Both the position numbers and the translations under genes were made by a program. Below, piece by piece: positions 51,101 to 60,650 of a stretch of 64,000 nucleotides of DNA (position 1 is its first letter; each line of letters opens with the position of its first letter). Source of the DNA: Phoma sp. XZ068 (Eukaryota > Ascomycota > Dothideomycetes > Pleosporales > Didymellaceae). The notes below the pieces were generated by a model, which saw nothing but the letters and a program-made list of their open reading frames with translations, made no database searches and had not been told where the DNA came from. The stretch lies in contig RBKR01000001.1 in NCBI GenBank assembly GCA_004835665.1, positions 3,130,168-3,194,167 of the forward strand. Direction: 5' to 3'.

Positions 51101-53094
51101 TTTATAGTCTTCTTATTATAAAAGAGTTCTATATAACTCTTATATTTATCTAGAATATTAGAAGGTATACTATCCCTTTCCTTAACTATTGCTTTATAAC
51201 TAGTAGGGTATTCTATATCTATATAGTTAACTACTCTATCTTAGCATATTTTATATATTAAAAAGATATTATTAATCTCTTTCTTATCTACTAGTTATAT
51301 TATAAACTGCGTAGGCTGCAATATAGTAGTACTATATCTATATTAACTTAATAAAAGCTATTAATTCTTCTAATTAATATCTAGATTATACTTTCTTAAC
51401 TATAGAAGTCCTAATATAATATTATAAGTAGCTATCCTAAAAGTATCTAGAGTTATTTTCTTATAGTATCTATAGATCTAGAAAGGTACTATAGTTACTT
51501 TATATATAATCTTAGATTCTTTAAGTATTAGTTCTCTATTAGCTACTCTAAGTAGGTAAAGTATTATCTTCTAAGTAGGGTATAGTCTAGCTAGCTATAC
51601 TACTTGCAAAGAGATATAATTAGACTATACTCTAGAGTTTAAGAGTGCCTTTATCTATCTTTTATTTACCTTAATAAGTAACTTAATTAGTTAGTAATTA
51701 CTTTTAATACTATTAATAGATTAATCTCTAGTACCTGCTAGCACTACCCTAAAAAAGGATTCTCTTATCTAAAGCTATTACTTTACTTCTTTTCTTTATA
51801 GGTCTTATAGTAGGGATTAAGGTAGGTCTACTAATACTAATTAAAGTATTACTTATTTACTACTAGTCCTTATTATCTGCACTTAGACTTATTCTAGCTA
51901 GAAAAGTATTAGTTATTATATTTATCTATTAGGTATAGTATATAGTAATCTTCCTTATAATCTTTCTATTATAGTTTATATAGATATCTCTTTAAGAACT
52001 ATCCTAAATTAAGCTTCTCTAAATAATATATCTAGTATCTATTATAGTAGCATGCTGTCTATAATAGTGCTCTATAGTATAGGTTTCTAGAGTCTAGGCT
52101 ATAGTTAAGTTCTAGGTAGTTATTATTCTAGTTTTAGTATACTTCTAGCTAATATTACTATTAGTATTCCTTATATAACTTATTATACTAATTTTTCTTA
52201 TAGTCTACCTTAATAGAGGGGATAATTAGGTCTTAATATAACTTAGTATAAGCCTTGTTATTAGCTTTCTTAACCTTATATTACTTACGTTTCTAATATT
52301 ATATATTTTATTATACCTTATACTATATAGTAGTAGAGTATACTATTTATTCTTAATTATTATTATCTCTCTCTAGGTAATATCTAGGTAGTTATAGTAT
52401 AATTTCTTCTATATTAGATATCTATATAGCCTAAGACTTATAGTATAGTATTATAGATTAGGTAATACTTATATCCTAATACTTAGTGTTTACTTTATAT
52501 CCTAACTCTAGGTCTTCTATAAGTTATCTTATATTTTTAGTAAGAATCTCCTATTTATTACTAGTGTTCTTGCCTTCTAGTATTATAACTAGTATATTAA
52601 TCTACTAGAATACTTTATTCTATTAGTAATCTTTAGTAAAGTAGCCTAGTTTACTATAGTTATAATAAGTCCTATCCTTATTACTATTATTATTACTATA
52701 TCCTTTCTTTTTATTCTATTATAGCTTTATATTTATAGAACCCTTATTAATATTAGATAGGTCTATAGCCTTAGGTTTATAGTAACTACTATAAGTGTTA
52801 CTATAGATATAGTATTCTATATTAGGTTAGTAATTATTTCTATAGTTTCCTTAATAAATATAGTTATTTACCTATTAATTATATAGGGGTGCTTATACTA
52901 GCTAGGCCTAGGCTTAAGTATATAAGTCCTCCTTAAGCTCTTAGTAAAGCTTATAGAGTTAAATATTAATCTTAATTATAGTATTAATAAGTTTATTTAA
53001 TATATTAATAGTACTATTATAGTATATTAGTTCTTCCTTAATATATAGTTTAAGTCCTTAATAAAATATAGTAGTAAGTATAATATTATCCTAA

Positions 53095-53470
53095 CCCAGA
53101 TGGGTAGGCCAACCATTCCAATGGTTGATTTAGGGGTACGGATTTGTTAGGGACCAGGGCTACAGATTTGCCGCGGATATCTTATCATGGGTACGGTTGG
53201 TTTTTCTCCCAACTACGGTCGTTCTGCAACAACAGATTGGATCTGCTTCAAACTTGGACATATGTTTTGCGACAATAACCCGCATTACCTGTGCAAGTTG
53301 TAGCGAAATCGGCTTTGTAAATCATGGGGGTAGGGTTTAATGTTGTGGTTAGGGTTGCGCTAGCGCGCGGACAACAACTGCATCAACACAGCAGAACATC
53401 AACACTGTAAACACCAACGCAAGAAAGTAACACACTAAATGCACAGCACAGAGCAATTGATTACAGCACA
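53095..53470. other. telomere-associated intergenic DNA left of the 597-aa gene
   Basis: Composition is normal from about 53095 on. It contains a near-perfect inverted repeat at 53110-53127 and telomere-like runs gtagggttta and ggttagggttg at 53331-53358. It presumably holds the 3' region of the minus-strand gene that ends at 53471. No gene was recognised. Confidence 0.5.
53110..53127. repeat. inverted repeat, 8-bp stems with 2-nt spacer
   Basis: CAACCATT, CC, AATGGTTG. It lies about 15 bp from the junction with X2, so it may be linked to the breakpoint or be a protein-binding site. Confidence 0.6.
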
Positions 53471-55264
53471 CTATGTGCCTGCAAAAGGCTTACAGAGCTC
53501 GATCAAGGTAAGCTGGCGCATTGCACGGGCGGCCGCAGGGCTGTTTGTAGTCCTTTGGGAGGGCGCAGGCTTGACGCTGTGGTTGTCACCATCTTCGCCG
53601 TCTTCCAGCTCGCTGTCTTCAATCTCCTCCACTTGCGTCGCTGATGTCGGCGTGTTTGCCTCGATCGACAGCGTTGCCTTCTCGCTGATGGATCCGCCAG
53701 AGATGCCTTCTGAGCCTAGCCAGGCGTCCAAGGCCATGCTTGCTTTGTGGGCCACCGGATTCGCCTTCGCAACCAACGTGAGCCAGATGTGCCAGAAGGG
53801 GATGCGGAGATCGTTCTCGACCCACGAGTTGGAGATGATGTCGTGCGGCATCAGGCAGAGCATACCCCAGCCAAGCTGCTTGGCTGCTTCGTACCAGCGG
53901 AGCGCTTGGTGCAGCCGCTTCTTGAATCGCTGACGCTGCTGACGCCCCGACGTAGCGGTGACGGACAGCAGCAGGGCGTCCATGGCCTCGGAGCTGACTT
54001 TGCCCCTGCCGCCTCGGTTCTTGGCATCCCTGCTGCGGGCGACGTCTTGCTCCTTGATCTGGTCCATCCTCTCGGTGTACGCCTTGCCGAGGAAAGCCAT
54101 GGCCCAGCGGTACTTGATATGGATGATATCCAGCTCCTGCTCGTAGCGATCGCACAGGCTCCAGGCGGAGGCGAGCGCGCTCTTCGGCACCGTCGAGGCA
54201 CTGCTCTTCTGCGACAGCGACCAGCGGGTGCGCGAGGAAGCGGGCGGGCGATCCTCCACGGACTCCTGCGCAAAGGGTGAACCTTGTGTGCGCCAGCTCC
54301 GCAGAAAGGCAGCCGCAGAGGCCTGGGAGGTATTATTGCCGATGGAGCGGGCCTTGTCGAGCATGCCAGAAGCTGTCAGGTAAGGCGCTGGGGCACTGCT
54401 GTACAGGTTGTCGCCATCATCGACCGGCTGCTTGAGGATCCAAGAGATGAACGGCTCATCCTGCCGCGAGATGGAGGCATAGGCACCGTGTTCCCTGCGA
54501 GACGCTGAGTCGGGCGGCGGTACCAACCCAAGGTCCTGTTTCTTCTGCGCTCGTATGAGCTCCAGCTTCCTGGCGCGCTCCCGCTCAGCACGGCGGTTTT
54601 TGTTAGAGACGCTTGTGATCTGGGCGGGTTCCTCCTGTCCAACCTGTCCATGGACGGGCTCTTTGGGGTCCTCGGCCGCCTCGGGTTCGCAGGGCGGCGC
54701 AAGCTGCTCAGGTTCCTCCGCTTCGTCCTCTGCTTCCAGCGGCGTCGCAGGGCTGGGAGGCTCGGTGGCTTGTCGGAGGCGCTTCAACGGCCGCGCTGAG
54801 CTGGATGCAGCAGCACGCTTTGTCGACGGTGGTGGGGAATCGCGGGGCCGCTGCGCTGAAGGGGGTTCCTTCTGGAAGCCGTCGCTCGGGCTGCTGGCAA
54901 GATCCTGCGCTGCAGAGACCAGCCGGGCCCAAGCATCAGCAGGCAGCGCGTCCTCGTCGAGCGTCTCCTTCAACAGCCATATCGCCGACAGCGCGGAGTG
55001 GGCGACAAAGACAGGCTTGCAGACACTCGTCTCGGCCGGAATCAGCCAGCCTGCGCTGTGCGGGCGCAATAGAGCATCACGCTGCGAGTCCGAGACAGTG
55101 GCCTTGTTCCAAAACAGCTTTCGGTAGTCCAGGTTCGGCGGGTCGTATGCGAGCCTGTGGGCAAAGCTCGACTCGCTGGCTAGCGGGAAGCTCCGGGGCC
55201 CGCCATCGAATTGCTCGGCGGCATCTTCCAACGCGGAGATCCAGGGTAGATTAGATGGTGACAT
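53471..55264 (-). CDS. uncharacterised 597-aa protein divergent from the telomere-linked helicase
   Basis: A single long frame without stops. Residues about 1-100 look globular (FAHRLAYDPPNLDYRKLFWN). About 100-215 are low complexity, rich in Pro, Ser, Ala and Glu. A basic helical segment at about 215-240 (NRRAERERARKLELIRAQKK) could be a nuclear localisation signal or coiled coil. Then another globular region about 330-510 (DRYEQELDIIHIKYRWAMAFLGKAY; IPFWHIWLTLVAKANPVAHK) and an acidic tail with EEIEDSELEDGEDGD. I recognise no family. It shares a 213-bp intergenic region with the helicase, so the two are probably co-regulated. It could act with the helicase in telomere-associated DNA metabolism; this is inference from position only. 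Codon use and GC are like the helicase and unlike the AT block. Confidence 0.75.
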   Translation of the reverse strand: MSPSNLPWISALEDAAEQFDGGPRSFPLASESSFAHRLAYDPPNLDYRKLFWNKATVSDSQRDALLRPHSAGWLIPAETSVCKPVFVAHSALSAIWLLKETLDEDALPADAWARLVSAAQDLASSPSDGFQKEPPSAQRPRDSPPPSTKRAAASSSARPLKRLRQATEPPSPATPLEAEDEAEEPEQLAPPCEPEAAEDPKEPVHGQVGQEEPAQITSVSNKNRRAERERARKLELIRAQKKQDLGLVPPPDSASRREHGAYASISRQDEPFISWILKQPVDDGDNLYSSAPAPYLTASGMLDKARSIGNNTSQASAAAFLRSWRTQGSPFAQESVEDRPPASSRTRWSLSQKSSASTVPKSALASAWSLCDRYEQELDIIHIKYRWAMAFLGKAYTERMDQIKEQDVARSRDAKNRGGRGKVSSEAMDALLLSVTATSGRQQRQRFKKRLHQALRWYEAAKQLGWGMLCLMPHDIISNSWVENDLRIPFWHIWLTLVAKANPVAHKASMALDAWLGSEGISGGSISEKATLSIEANTPTSATQVEEIEDSELEDGEDGDNHSVKPAPSQRTTNSPAAARAMRQLTLIELCKPFAGT

Positions 55265-55477
55265 AACTGTTTGTTTGTTGATGTAGGAGATACGGCGGAA
55301 GAAGAAGGATGTTCGTTGGGTTCAGCCCCTGACCAGGGTAACGGACCGAACGGAGATCAGCCCGTACAACATGAGCGGGCGCACAAGCTGGGGTGCGAAA
55401 CTCAACATAATTCAGAGATAAGAGCAGTCGCCTCAAGGAAAAAAAACACACACAGAGGCTCGCAGAGGACCGCTAAC
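55265..55477. promoter_or_regulatory. bidirectional promoter region between the 597-aa gene and the helicase
   Basis: 213 bp separate the two divergent start codons. The helicase frame stays open without a stop through this interval, so a longer helicase N-terminus from 55271 is formally possible, but it would overlap the promoter of the other gene. Confidence 0.55.
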
Positions 55478-58400
55478 ATGTCAGAAGCCACCGTTGAGCA
55501 TCAGTACTTTGAGCACTTGGCTGAGTACCAGGTAGCAGTGTGCAAGGAGTGCCGGTACGCAGTATGGCCGGACCAGATCGAGAGCCACTTGCAGAAGCAA
55601 CACAAGAGGCCGCCAAAAAACGTTAGAGCTGTAGGGGATGCCGTCCGTCAGTGGGCGGGCTTGCTACAGTACCCCAGCGAGTGGACGGTACCAGACAACA
55701 ACGTGCAGCCCATCCCCCAGCTGCCAGTATACGACGACGGCTTGCTGTGCCAACTTGAGCCCGAAAAATGCCGGCACATTGCAAGAACCATCGACTCGAT
55801 CAAAAAGCACTGGCGCAAAGACCACAACGGCTGGTCGCTGGGAAAAAGGCAAGGACGCCCCAGCCGAACTCGGGCAGGGGCGTTGCAAGCCCAGATGGAA
55901 GACGGCTGCAAGCGCGTACACTGCCAGCGACTTTTCGGCAGCCGGCACGGATCACAGTACTTCGAGGTGCGTCACAACCCAGACAGCGGTCCGCAACCCG
56001 TCCCCACAGAGGGCGAGGCGGCGTGGGCGCGCGTGGGCGAGGAGATGGCCAAGACGTGGGCCAACGTCGAGGACCGGGCGAAGACAACGATCGAAGACGG
56101 GGAGAAGGACGAGGCGGCCCCATGGCTGGAGCGGACTGGGTGGCTGCCGTACTTGAACAAACTGGATCGTCCCGAATTGCTGGCGAGCATTGAGGAGCCC
56201 AACATAGACCCGGAGAAGGACGAGGAACCCGTCGAGGCTGCAATTTGGAACGCCATGGACGGACTGGCCCGCGTGAGCCAGGCGTCGGTCATCGAACGGA
56301 CGGGCATATTCGTGCGTATGGAGGCGATCCGGACAGAGAAGCATCAGACCAGGTACACGCCGCTGCAGGCGTACATGGACGACAAGTCGATCAAAGAGCG
56401 ATCACGCCCGTGGAAGCAGATACTGATGTTTTTTGCACGGACGCAGAGGGAGCACCGTTGGAAGAGCCCCAAGTACCGCTTCACACAGCAGCAGCGCGAG
56501 GCGTGGGAGGCATTGATCGAGCAGGCAGAGAGAGACGTAGGTGGGGTAGAGATGGGGGTAGCCGACGAGGACCAGAACGAGGACGGGGAGGACGAGGAGG
56601 ACGAGATGATGATCGATGAGCTGGACGACGAGCAGGACCCGTCCGAACGCGACAATGAGCCCGAGCACGCGAAGCTGGGGCCGGTCGAAAAAGCGTGCTT
56701 GGACTTTTGCATGGCGCTGCTCAAACAGACCATCCGCCGCAAGGAGTACGACTGCGCGCTGGTGTGCGCGTTGGCTGTGCTTGGCGTCAAGGAGGACGGT
56801 TGGAAGGGCCCCGAGCTGTACCCGCCGATCTTGTCGTCCGTGATCAAAATCACCCGTTTCATGGTCGTGCAGCACGCACTGGAGCTGTCCGAGCCGTTTG
56901 AAGAGGAGGTGTTCGACGACGACAGCGCGTACGGGGGGAGCGACAGCGGCAGCAGTCCCCCCAGCCCGCGTCGACCAAAAGGCTGCTTGGAGTTTGTGCA
57001 GCAGATGATGGACAGCTTCATGGTGCGAGGCAGCCACAGCCCGATGCAGTGGATGCTCGACTTACGCACGTACGGGCTGAAGGTGCACTACAACACCACG
57101 TCGCGTGGCCACGTCGAGTGGATGGGGAAGGATGAGCTGCTGTACAAGAACTTGCACTTCACCATGGCCCAGTTCCGCGGGATGGTGCACGGTATGCAGG
57201 CGGAGGCTAAGCGGCTACTGGTGGAGGAGTTGCTGTTTTGCGGCAAGCAGACAGCAGGCCAAGTGCCCCAGATCCCGTGGGAGCAGCTGCGCGACAACCC
57301 GACCGATGAGCGGCCAGGGTGGAACTTTTTGAAAGACCACCGCACGCGCATGCCCGTAGATGGGGAGAAGTGGTTGTTTGAGCGCGCGGGGCAGGACGCC
57401 AACGTCAGGGAAAGGTTCATCAAGCCAGGAAGCCGTTCAGGCATCGACCGGAAAGAGGTGGAGCGGTACATGGATCGAGTGATTGCGTTTCGAGAGAAGC
57501 TGGCCGCGTTGGTGCACATGGCAGAAGGGCAACCCGCAAGGTGGCCAGAGCTGGGCAGCGTTCGACACAGCAACACCATCAAGGGGGGCCACCGAAACAT
57601 TTTCATCGAGGACGGCATGGTCGCGTTCGTTACGCGGTATCACAAAGGGTATGCCGTGAGCGGCGATGTCAAGATCATCCACCGGTACTTGCCGCGCGAG
57701 GTGGGCGAGCTGGTGGTGTATTACATGTGGTTGGTGTTGCCGTTCCAGCAGCGGTTGGAGGCGATGGTGTGGGAGAAGGAGGCGATATCATCGCACATGT
57801 GGCCAGCCGACCCCAGCGGACGGAAGTGGACAAGCGACCGATTTCGGGAAATATTGAAGCGTGAAAGCAGAGTAGGTTTAAAGCAAGAGTTGACGATTGC
57901 AGCATACCGTGAGATTGCCATCGGCATCAGCCGGAGGTTTTTGCGGCCATCGTCGGCATTTCGAGCAGAGGAGGCAGAGGAGAACGAGGAGTGGAACGAG
58001 GAGAATATGCTCGCCACCATCCAGGACGAGCAGGCCGGCCACAGCGCGCACGTAGCCGGCATGGTATACGCGCGCGGGATCATGGAGATGGCAGGCGTCA
58101 CAGCAGACAGGCGGCAGTTGTTCCGCAACTCGAGCACCGATTGGCACCGGTTTTTGGGTTTCCAGTCCGCCGTAGACGCAGTGGCAGACGTCAAGAAGCG
58201 GAAGAAGGCGCCGTTCGAGAGCGAGGCGGACGAGGCAAGGATAGAGAGGCTGGAGCGGCTGAGGAAGATGGACCCGGCAGCGCAACTCCAGCGAATGAAG
58301 GGCAAGAAAGCAAAGTTCAGAGGCGTGCAGAAGGAGGCCATCGAGGCGATCATTGCCGGCGAGAGCCCCGTCGTGGCCGTGATGCCGACTGGCGCAGGCA

Positions 58401-60139
58401 AGAGCATGTTGTTTATGTTGCCGGGGTGGGCAGAGCAAGGTGGAACGACGGTCGTCGTCGTGCCGTTGGTTTCGCTGCGTGGAGACATGATGCGGCGGTG
58501 CAAGGAGCTGGGGATATCGTGCGCCGAGTGGGAGAGTCGCTGCCCGCCCGACGCAGCAGCCATCGTGTTCGTAACGCCCGAGTCGGCCGTGGGAGAAGCG
58601 TTCGCGACATTTTTGAACCGGCTGCGAGCGACGCGGCAGCTGGACCGTATCGTGATCGACGAGTGTCACATTGTGTTGAACCGTCGATACACATTCCGCA
58701 AGCAGATGCAACAGCTCGGCAGGCTGGCAGCAGCCGAGACGCAGATGGTGCTGTTGACAGCAACGTTGCCGCCGACCGAAGAAGACGAGCTGTATCGACG
58801 GATGCATTACCAGCGAGGGCAGGTCAAGATGTTCAGACAACCGACCACAAGGACGAACGTGGCGTATCAGACCATCAAGATCAGCCGGTCCGTGAAGAAG
58901 AAGGACGTCGAGTCGATGGTCATCAAGACAGTGTGGCAGAAAATGCGGAAGTACAGGACAGGCAAGCTCATCGTGTACGGCAATTCGAAGCCGAAGGTGA
59001 AGGCGTTGGCAGAGCAATTAGATTGTCACGCGTATCACGCGGATGCCGTGGGCAAGGCGAGCATGTTAGCGGACTTCATGGCAGGCAAGCAGCGCGTGAT
59101 CGTGGCAACGAGCGCGTTGGGAATGGGCGTGGACATACCGGATGTACGGTGCATCATTCACATCGATTGGCCGTTCACCATGTTGGATTACGCACAGGAG
59201 AGCGGCAGGGCAGGCCGGGACGGGTTGCGAAGCGAGGCGGTTTTGATCGTTCAGGATGGGAAACAACGCACCGAAGACAACGAGACAGAAGCCGAGCGGC
59301 AGTTGGTGAGGGAGTATGTTGAAGGTGGTGAGAGCGGGGCGGCTAGCTGCAGGAGGGAGGTGTTGGACGGGTATTTGGATGGGAGGAAGGATCGAGCAGG
59401 GTGTAGAGAGGAGGACAACGAGGAGATGTGCGACGTGTGCCGAGGGATAGATGGGCAGTTGGAGGAGGTGGTTGAAGAAGAAACAGAAGAAGAGAGCGAG
59501 ACAGACGACAACAGTAACGATGGAGAAGAAATGGACGTCGTCGAAGCGGAGCGGGAAGAGATGCGGCGGGTGTTTCAACAGCAGGAGCAGGCGCGCCGGG
59601 GGCCGTGGCAGACGTTGACTGAGCATCGACAGCAGGAGTTTGCCGACGTAGAGTGGGTGCGCAGGCAGTTGGCGTGGTGGGCGAATCGCTGCGGGATTTG
59701 CGAGGGAGCAGGCGATCCACAGAGCGGACACGACATACGGCAGTGTTGGAGGGCAGAAAGCAAAACAGCGAAGGAGATGGTACAGAAGATAGACGACCAG
59801 GTTCGGTTCCACATGTTTTCAGGTTGCTTCCCGTGTGGTGGCGTACCGCAGGAAATTTGCAACAGCTGGGAGCCGAACGAGAAAGGGAAGTATCGAAGGG
59901 TAGGGGGAGGGACTTGTCAATACAGCGGGGTGTTGAGCGCAGGATTAACAGGCATAGTATTCGGTTACACGGAGGCAAACGCCCGATGGCAGGCCCGATT
60001 AGCGGAGTTTGGGGTGGACGATGCAGGACCGGGTAGGATGTTAATCGAATATTTAGGGAAGAAGCAGCCGCTGGACAACGTGGAGAGCAACAACTTGGTA
60101 AAGGAGTTTTGTTGGATTACACGGCTGTTGGCTGAGTAG
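55478..60139 (+). CDS. telomere-linked RecQ-type helicase (TLH) with OrsD-like zinc finger
   Basis: A single exon of 1553 aa. Residues about 22-42 form a C2H2-type finger (Cys22, Cys25, His37, His42), followed by a second Cys/His cluster, as in the OrsD (DUF3505) domain. An acidic linker lies at about 355-395. Residues about 690-870 resemble a tyrosine recombinase (see findings). The RecQ-type helicase spans about 945-1265: Q-like FRGVQKEAIEA, Walker A MPTGAGKS (Lys975), DECH at 1061-1064, LLTATLPP and motif VI QESGRAGRDG (1240-1249). A Cys-rich C-terminus follows (CDVCRG; CGICEGAG). ATP-driven 3'-5' unwinding is the family reaction; TLH genes sit beside telomeres in many fungi and may help maintain ends when telomerase fails. 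I chose the ATG at 55478 because the finger follows directly. No intron, stop or missing motif is seen, so the gene is intact and not RIPed. Confidence 0.93.
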   Translation: MSEATVEHQYFEHLAEYQVAVCKECRYAVWPDQIESHLQKQHKRPPKNVRAVGDAVRQWAGLLQYPSEWTVPDNNVQPIPQLPVYDDGLLCQLEPEKCRHIARTIDSIKKHWRKDHNGWSLGKRQGRPSRTRAGALQAQMEDGCKRVHCQRLFGSRHGSQYFEVRHNPDSGPQPVPTEGEAAWARVGEEMAKTWANVEDRAKTTIEDGEKDEAAPWLERTGWLPYLNKLDRPELLASIEEPNIDPEKDEEPVEAAIWNAMDGLARVSQASVIERTGIFVRMEAIRTEKHQTRYTPLQAYMDDKSIKERSRPWKQILMFFARTQREHRWKSPKYRFTQQQREAWEALIEQAERDVGGVEMGVADEDQNEDGEDEEDEMMIDELDDEQDPSERDNEPEHAKLGPVEKACLDFCMALLKQTIRRKEYDCALVCALAVLGVKEDGWKGPELYPPILSSVIKITRFMVVQHALELSEPFEEEVFDDDSAYGGSDSGSSPPSPRRPKGCLEFVQQMMDSFMVRGSHSPMQWMLDLRTYGLKVHYNTTSRGHVEWMGKDELLYKNLHFTMAQFRGMVHGMQAEAKRLLVEELLFCGKQTAGQVPQIPWEQLRDNPTDERPGWNFLKDHRTRMPVDGEKWLFERAGQDANVRERFIKPGSRSGIDRKEVERYMDRVIAFREKLAALVHMAEGQPARWPELGSVRHSNTIKGGHRNIFIEDGMVAFVTRYHKGYAVSGDVKIIHRYLPREVGELVVYYMWLVLPFQQRLEAMVWEKEAISSHMWPADPSGRKWTSDRFREILKRESRVGLKQELTIAAYREIAIGISRRFLRPSSAFRAEEAEENEEWNEENMLATIQDEQAGHSAHVAGMVYARGIMEMAGVTADRRQLFRNSSTDWHRFLGFQSAVDAVADVKKRKKAPFESEADEARIERLERLRKMDPAAQLQRMKGKKAKFRGVQKEAIEAIIAGESPVVAVMPTGAGKSMLFMLPGWAEQGGTTVVVVPLVSLRGDMMRRCKELGISCAEWESRCPPDAAAIVFVTPESAVGEAFATFLNRLRATRQLDRIVIDECHIVLNRRYTFRKQMQQLGRLAAAETQMVLLTATLPPTEEDELYRRMHYQRGQVKMFRQPTTRTNVAYQTIKISRSVKKKDVESMVIKTVWQKMRKYRTGKLIVYGNSKPKVKALAEQLDCHAYHADAVGKASMLADFMAGKQRVIVATSALGMGVDIPDVRCIIHIDWPFTMLDYAQESGRAGRDGLRSEAVLIVQDGKQRTEDNETEAERQLVREYVEGGESGAASCRREVLDGYLDGRKDRAGCREEDNEEMCDVCRGIDGQLEEVVEEETEEESETDDNSNDGEEMDVVEAEREEMRRVFQQQEQARRGPWQTLTEHRQQEFADVEWVRRQLAWWANRCGICEGAGDPQSGHDIRQCWRAESKTAKEMVQKIDDQVRFHMFSGCFPCGGVPQEICNSWEPNEKGKYRRVGGGTCQYSGVLSAGLTGIVFGYTEANARWQARLAEFGVDDAGPGRMLIEYLGKKQPLDNVESNNLVKEFCWITRLLAE

Positions 60140-60523
60140 GCGCAGTAGTAGCAAATGAAAGATTTTCCGTTCGCGATTCGCTGTGCAGCAGAGTTTGGTT
60201 CGGGCCGGGACGCAAGTTGGGGTAGTGGAGTTTCGGTTGGGCCCGGACGCAAGTCAGGGTGGGGTTACCGGTGTTTACGGCACGCAGATTATCAACAAGA
60301 CAGACAAAGAAGCTGAGTGTGTAGGGAGCGCAGACAACGCGCATACGAGCGCAGAGAGTGTGAGCAGAGAGGGCAGTAGAGACAAGAGGAGGTGTTAGAG
60401 CTTGCAGTCAGGCCAGGACGCAAGTCAAGATTGAGATAGGGTTATACGTGGTTTGGTCAAGCGGGCAACAGCATACAGCATTGTAAAAGAACACAGCAGC
60501 CAGCAAGAGGTGCCCACCAACCC
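60140..60523 (+). repeat. subtelomeric DNA with GGACGCAAGT/TTAGGG modules
   Basis: Three degenerate copies of a module, GGCCNGGACGCAAGT followed by G-rich telomere-like sequence, lie at 60201-60232, 60238-60280 and 60410-60456. More complete copies are at 61125-61163 and 62301-62343. No gene. Confidence 0.65.
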
Positions 60524-60650
60524 GAGTGGTTCCCCAAGTGGTTCCCCAAGTAGTTCCCCACGTGGTTCCCCAAGTAGCGCGCCACCCCAAGTGGTCCGAA
60601 AGTAGTCCCACCAGCCCAAGTGGCCCGAAAGTGGTCCCCCGCCCAACCAA
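60524..60650 (+). repeat. degenerate 12-bp minisatellite (agtggttcccca)
   Basis: Four clear tandem units of agtggttcccca at 60524-60571 (cgagtggttcccca, aagtggttcccca, aagtagttcccca, cgtggttcccca) are followed by looser ccaagtggtccgaaagt units up to about 60650. On the minus strand it opens a Trp-Gly-Thr repetitive frame, which is a shadow. Confidence 0.75.

Larger units (their letters stand above)
47347..53094 (-). mobile_element. element X2: RIPed Ty3/gypsy retrotransposon, minus orientation, 5' end missing
   Basis: The 3' LTR is 47347-47831, followed by the antisense frame (47976-48161), pol in reverse order (integrase about 48900-49650, RNase H about 49800-50150, reverse transcriptase about 50480-50800, YLDD region mutated) and gag with a mutated zinc knuckle near 52620-52680. 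It stops inside gag at about 53094, where GC-rich telomere-associated DNA starts. It is the same subfamily as X1. Confidence 0.85.

Noticed and set aside
53091..53098. CCTAACCC at the X2/TLH junction as a telomere-addition scar
   Set aside because: The first six bases match the corresponding X1 gag sequence (TTCTAAC in reverse complement), so only two bases are new.
53619..55127. Several long plus- and minus-strand frames overlapping the 597-aa gene
   Set aside because: GC-rich shadow frames without starts in context or family signals; the 597-aa frame is much longer and has coherent protein features.
57991..59322. 443-codon second frame inside the helicase gene
   Set aside because: Shadow frame of the helicase; Arg/Gly-rich composition and no motifs.
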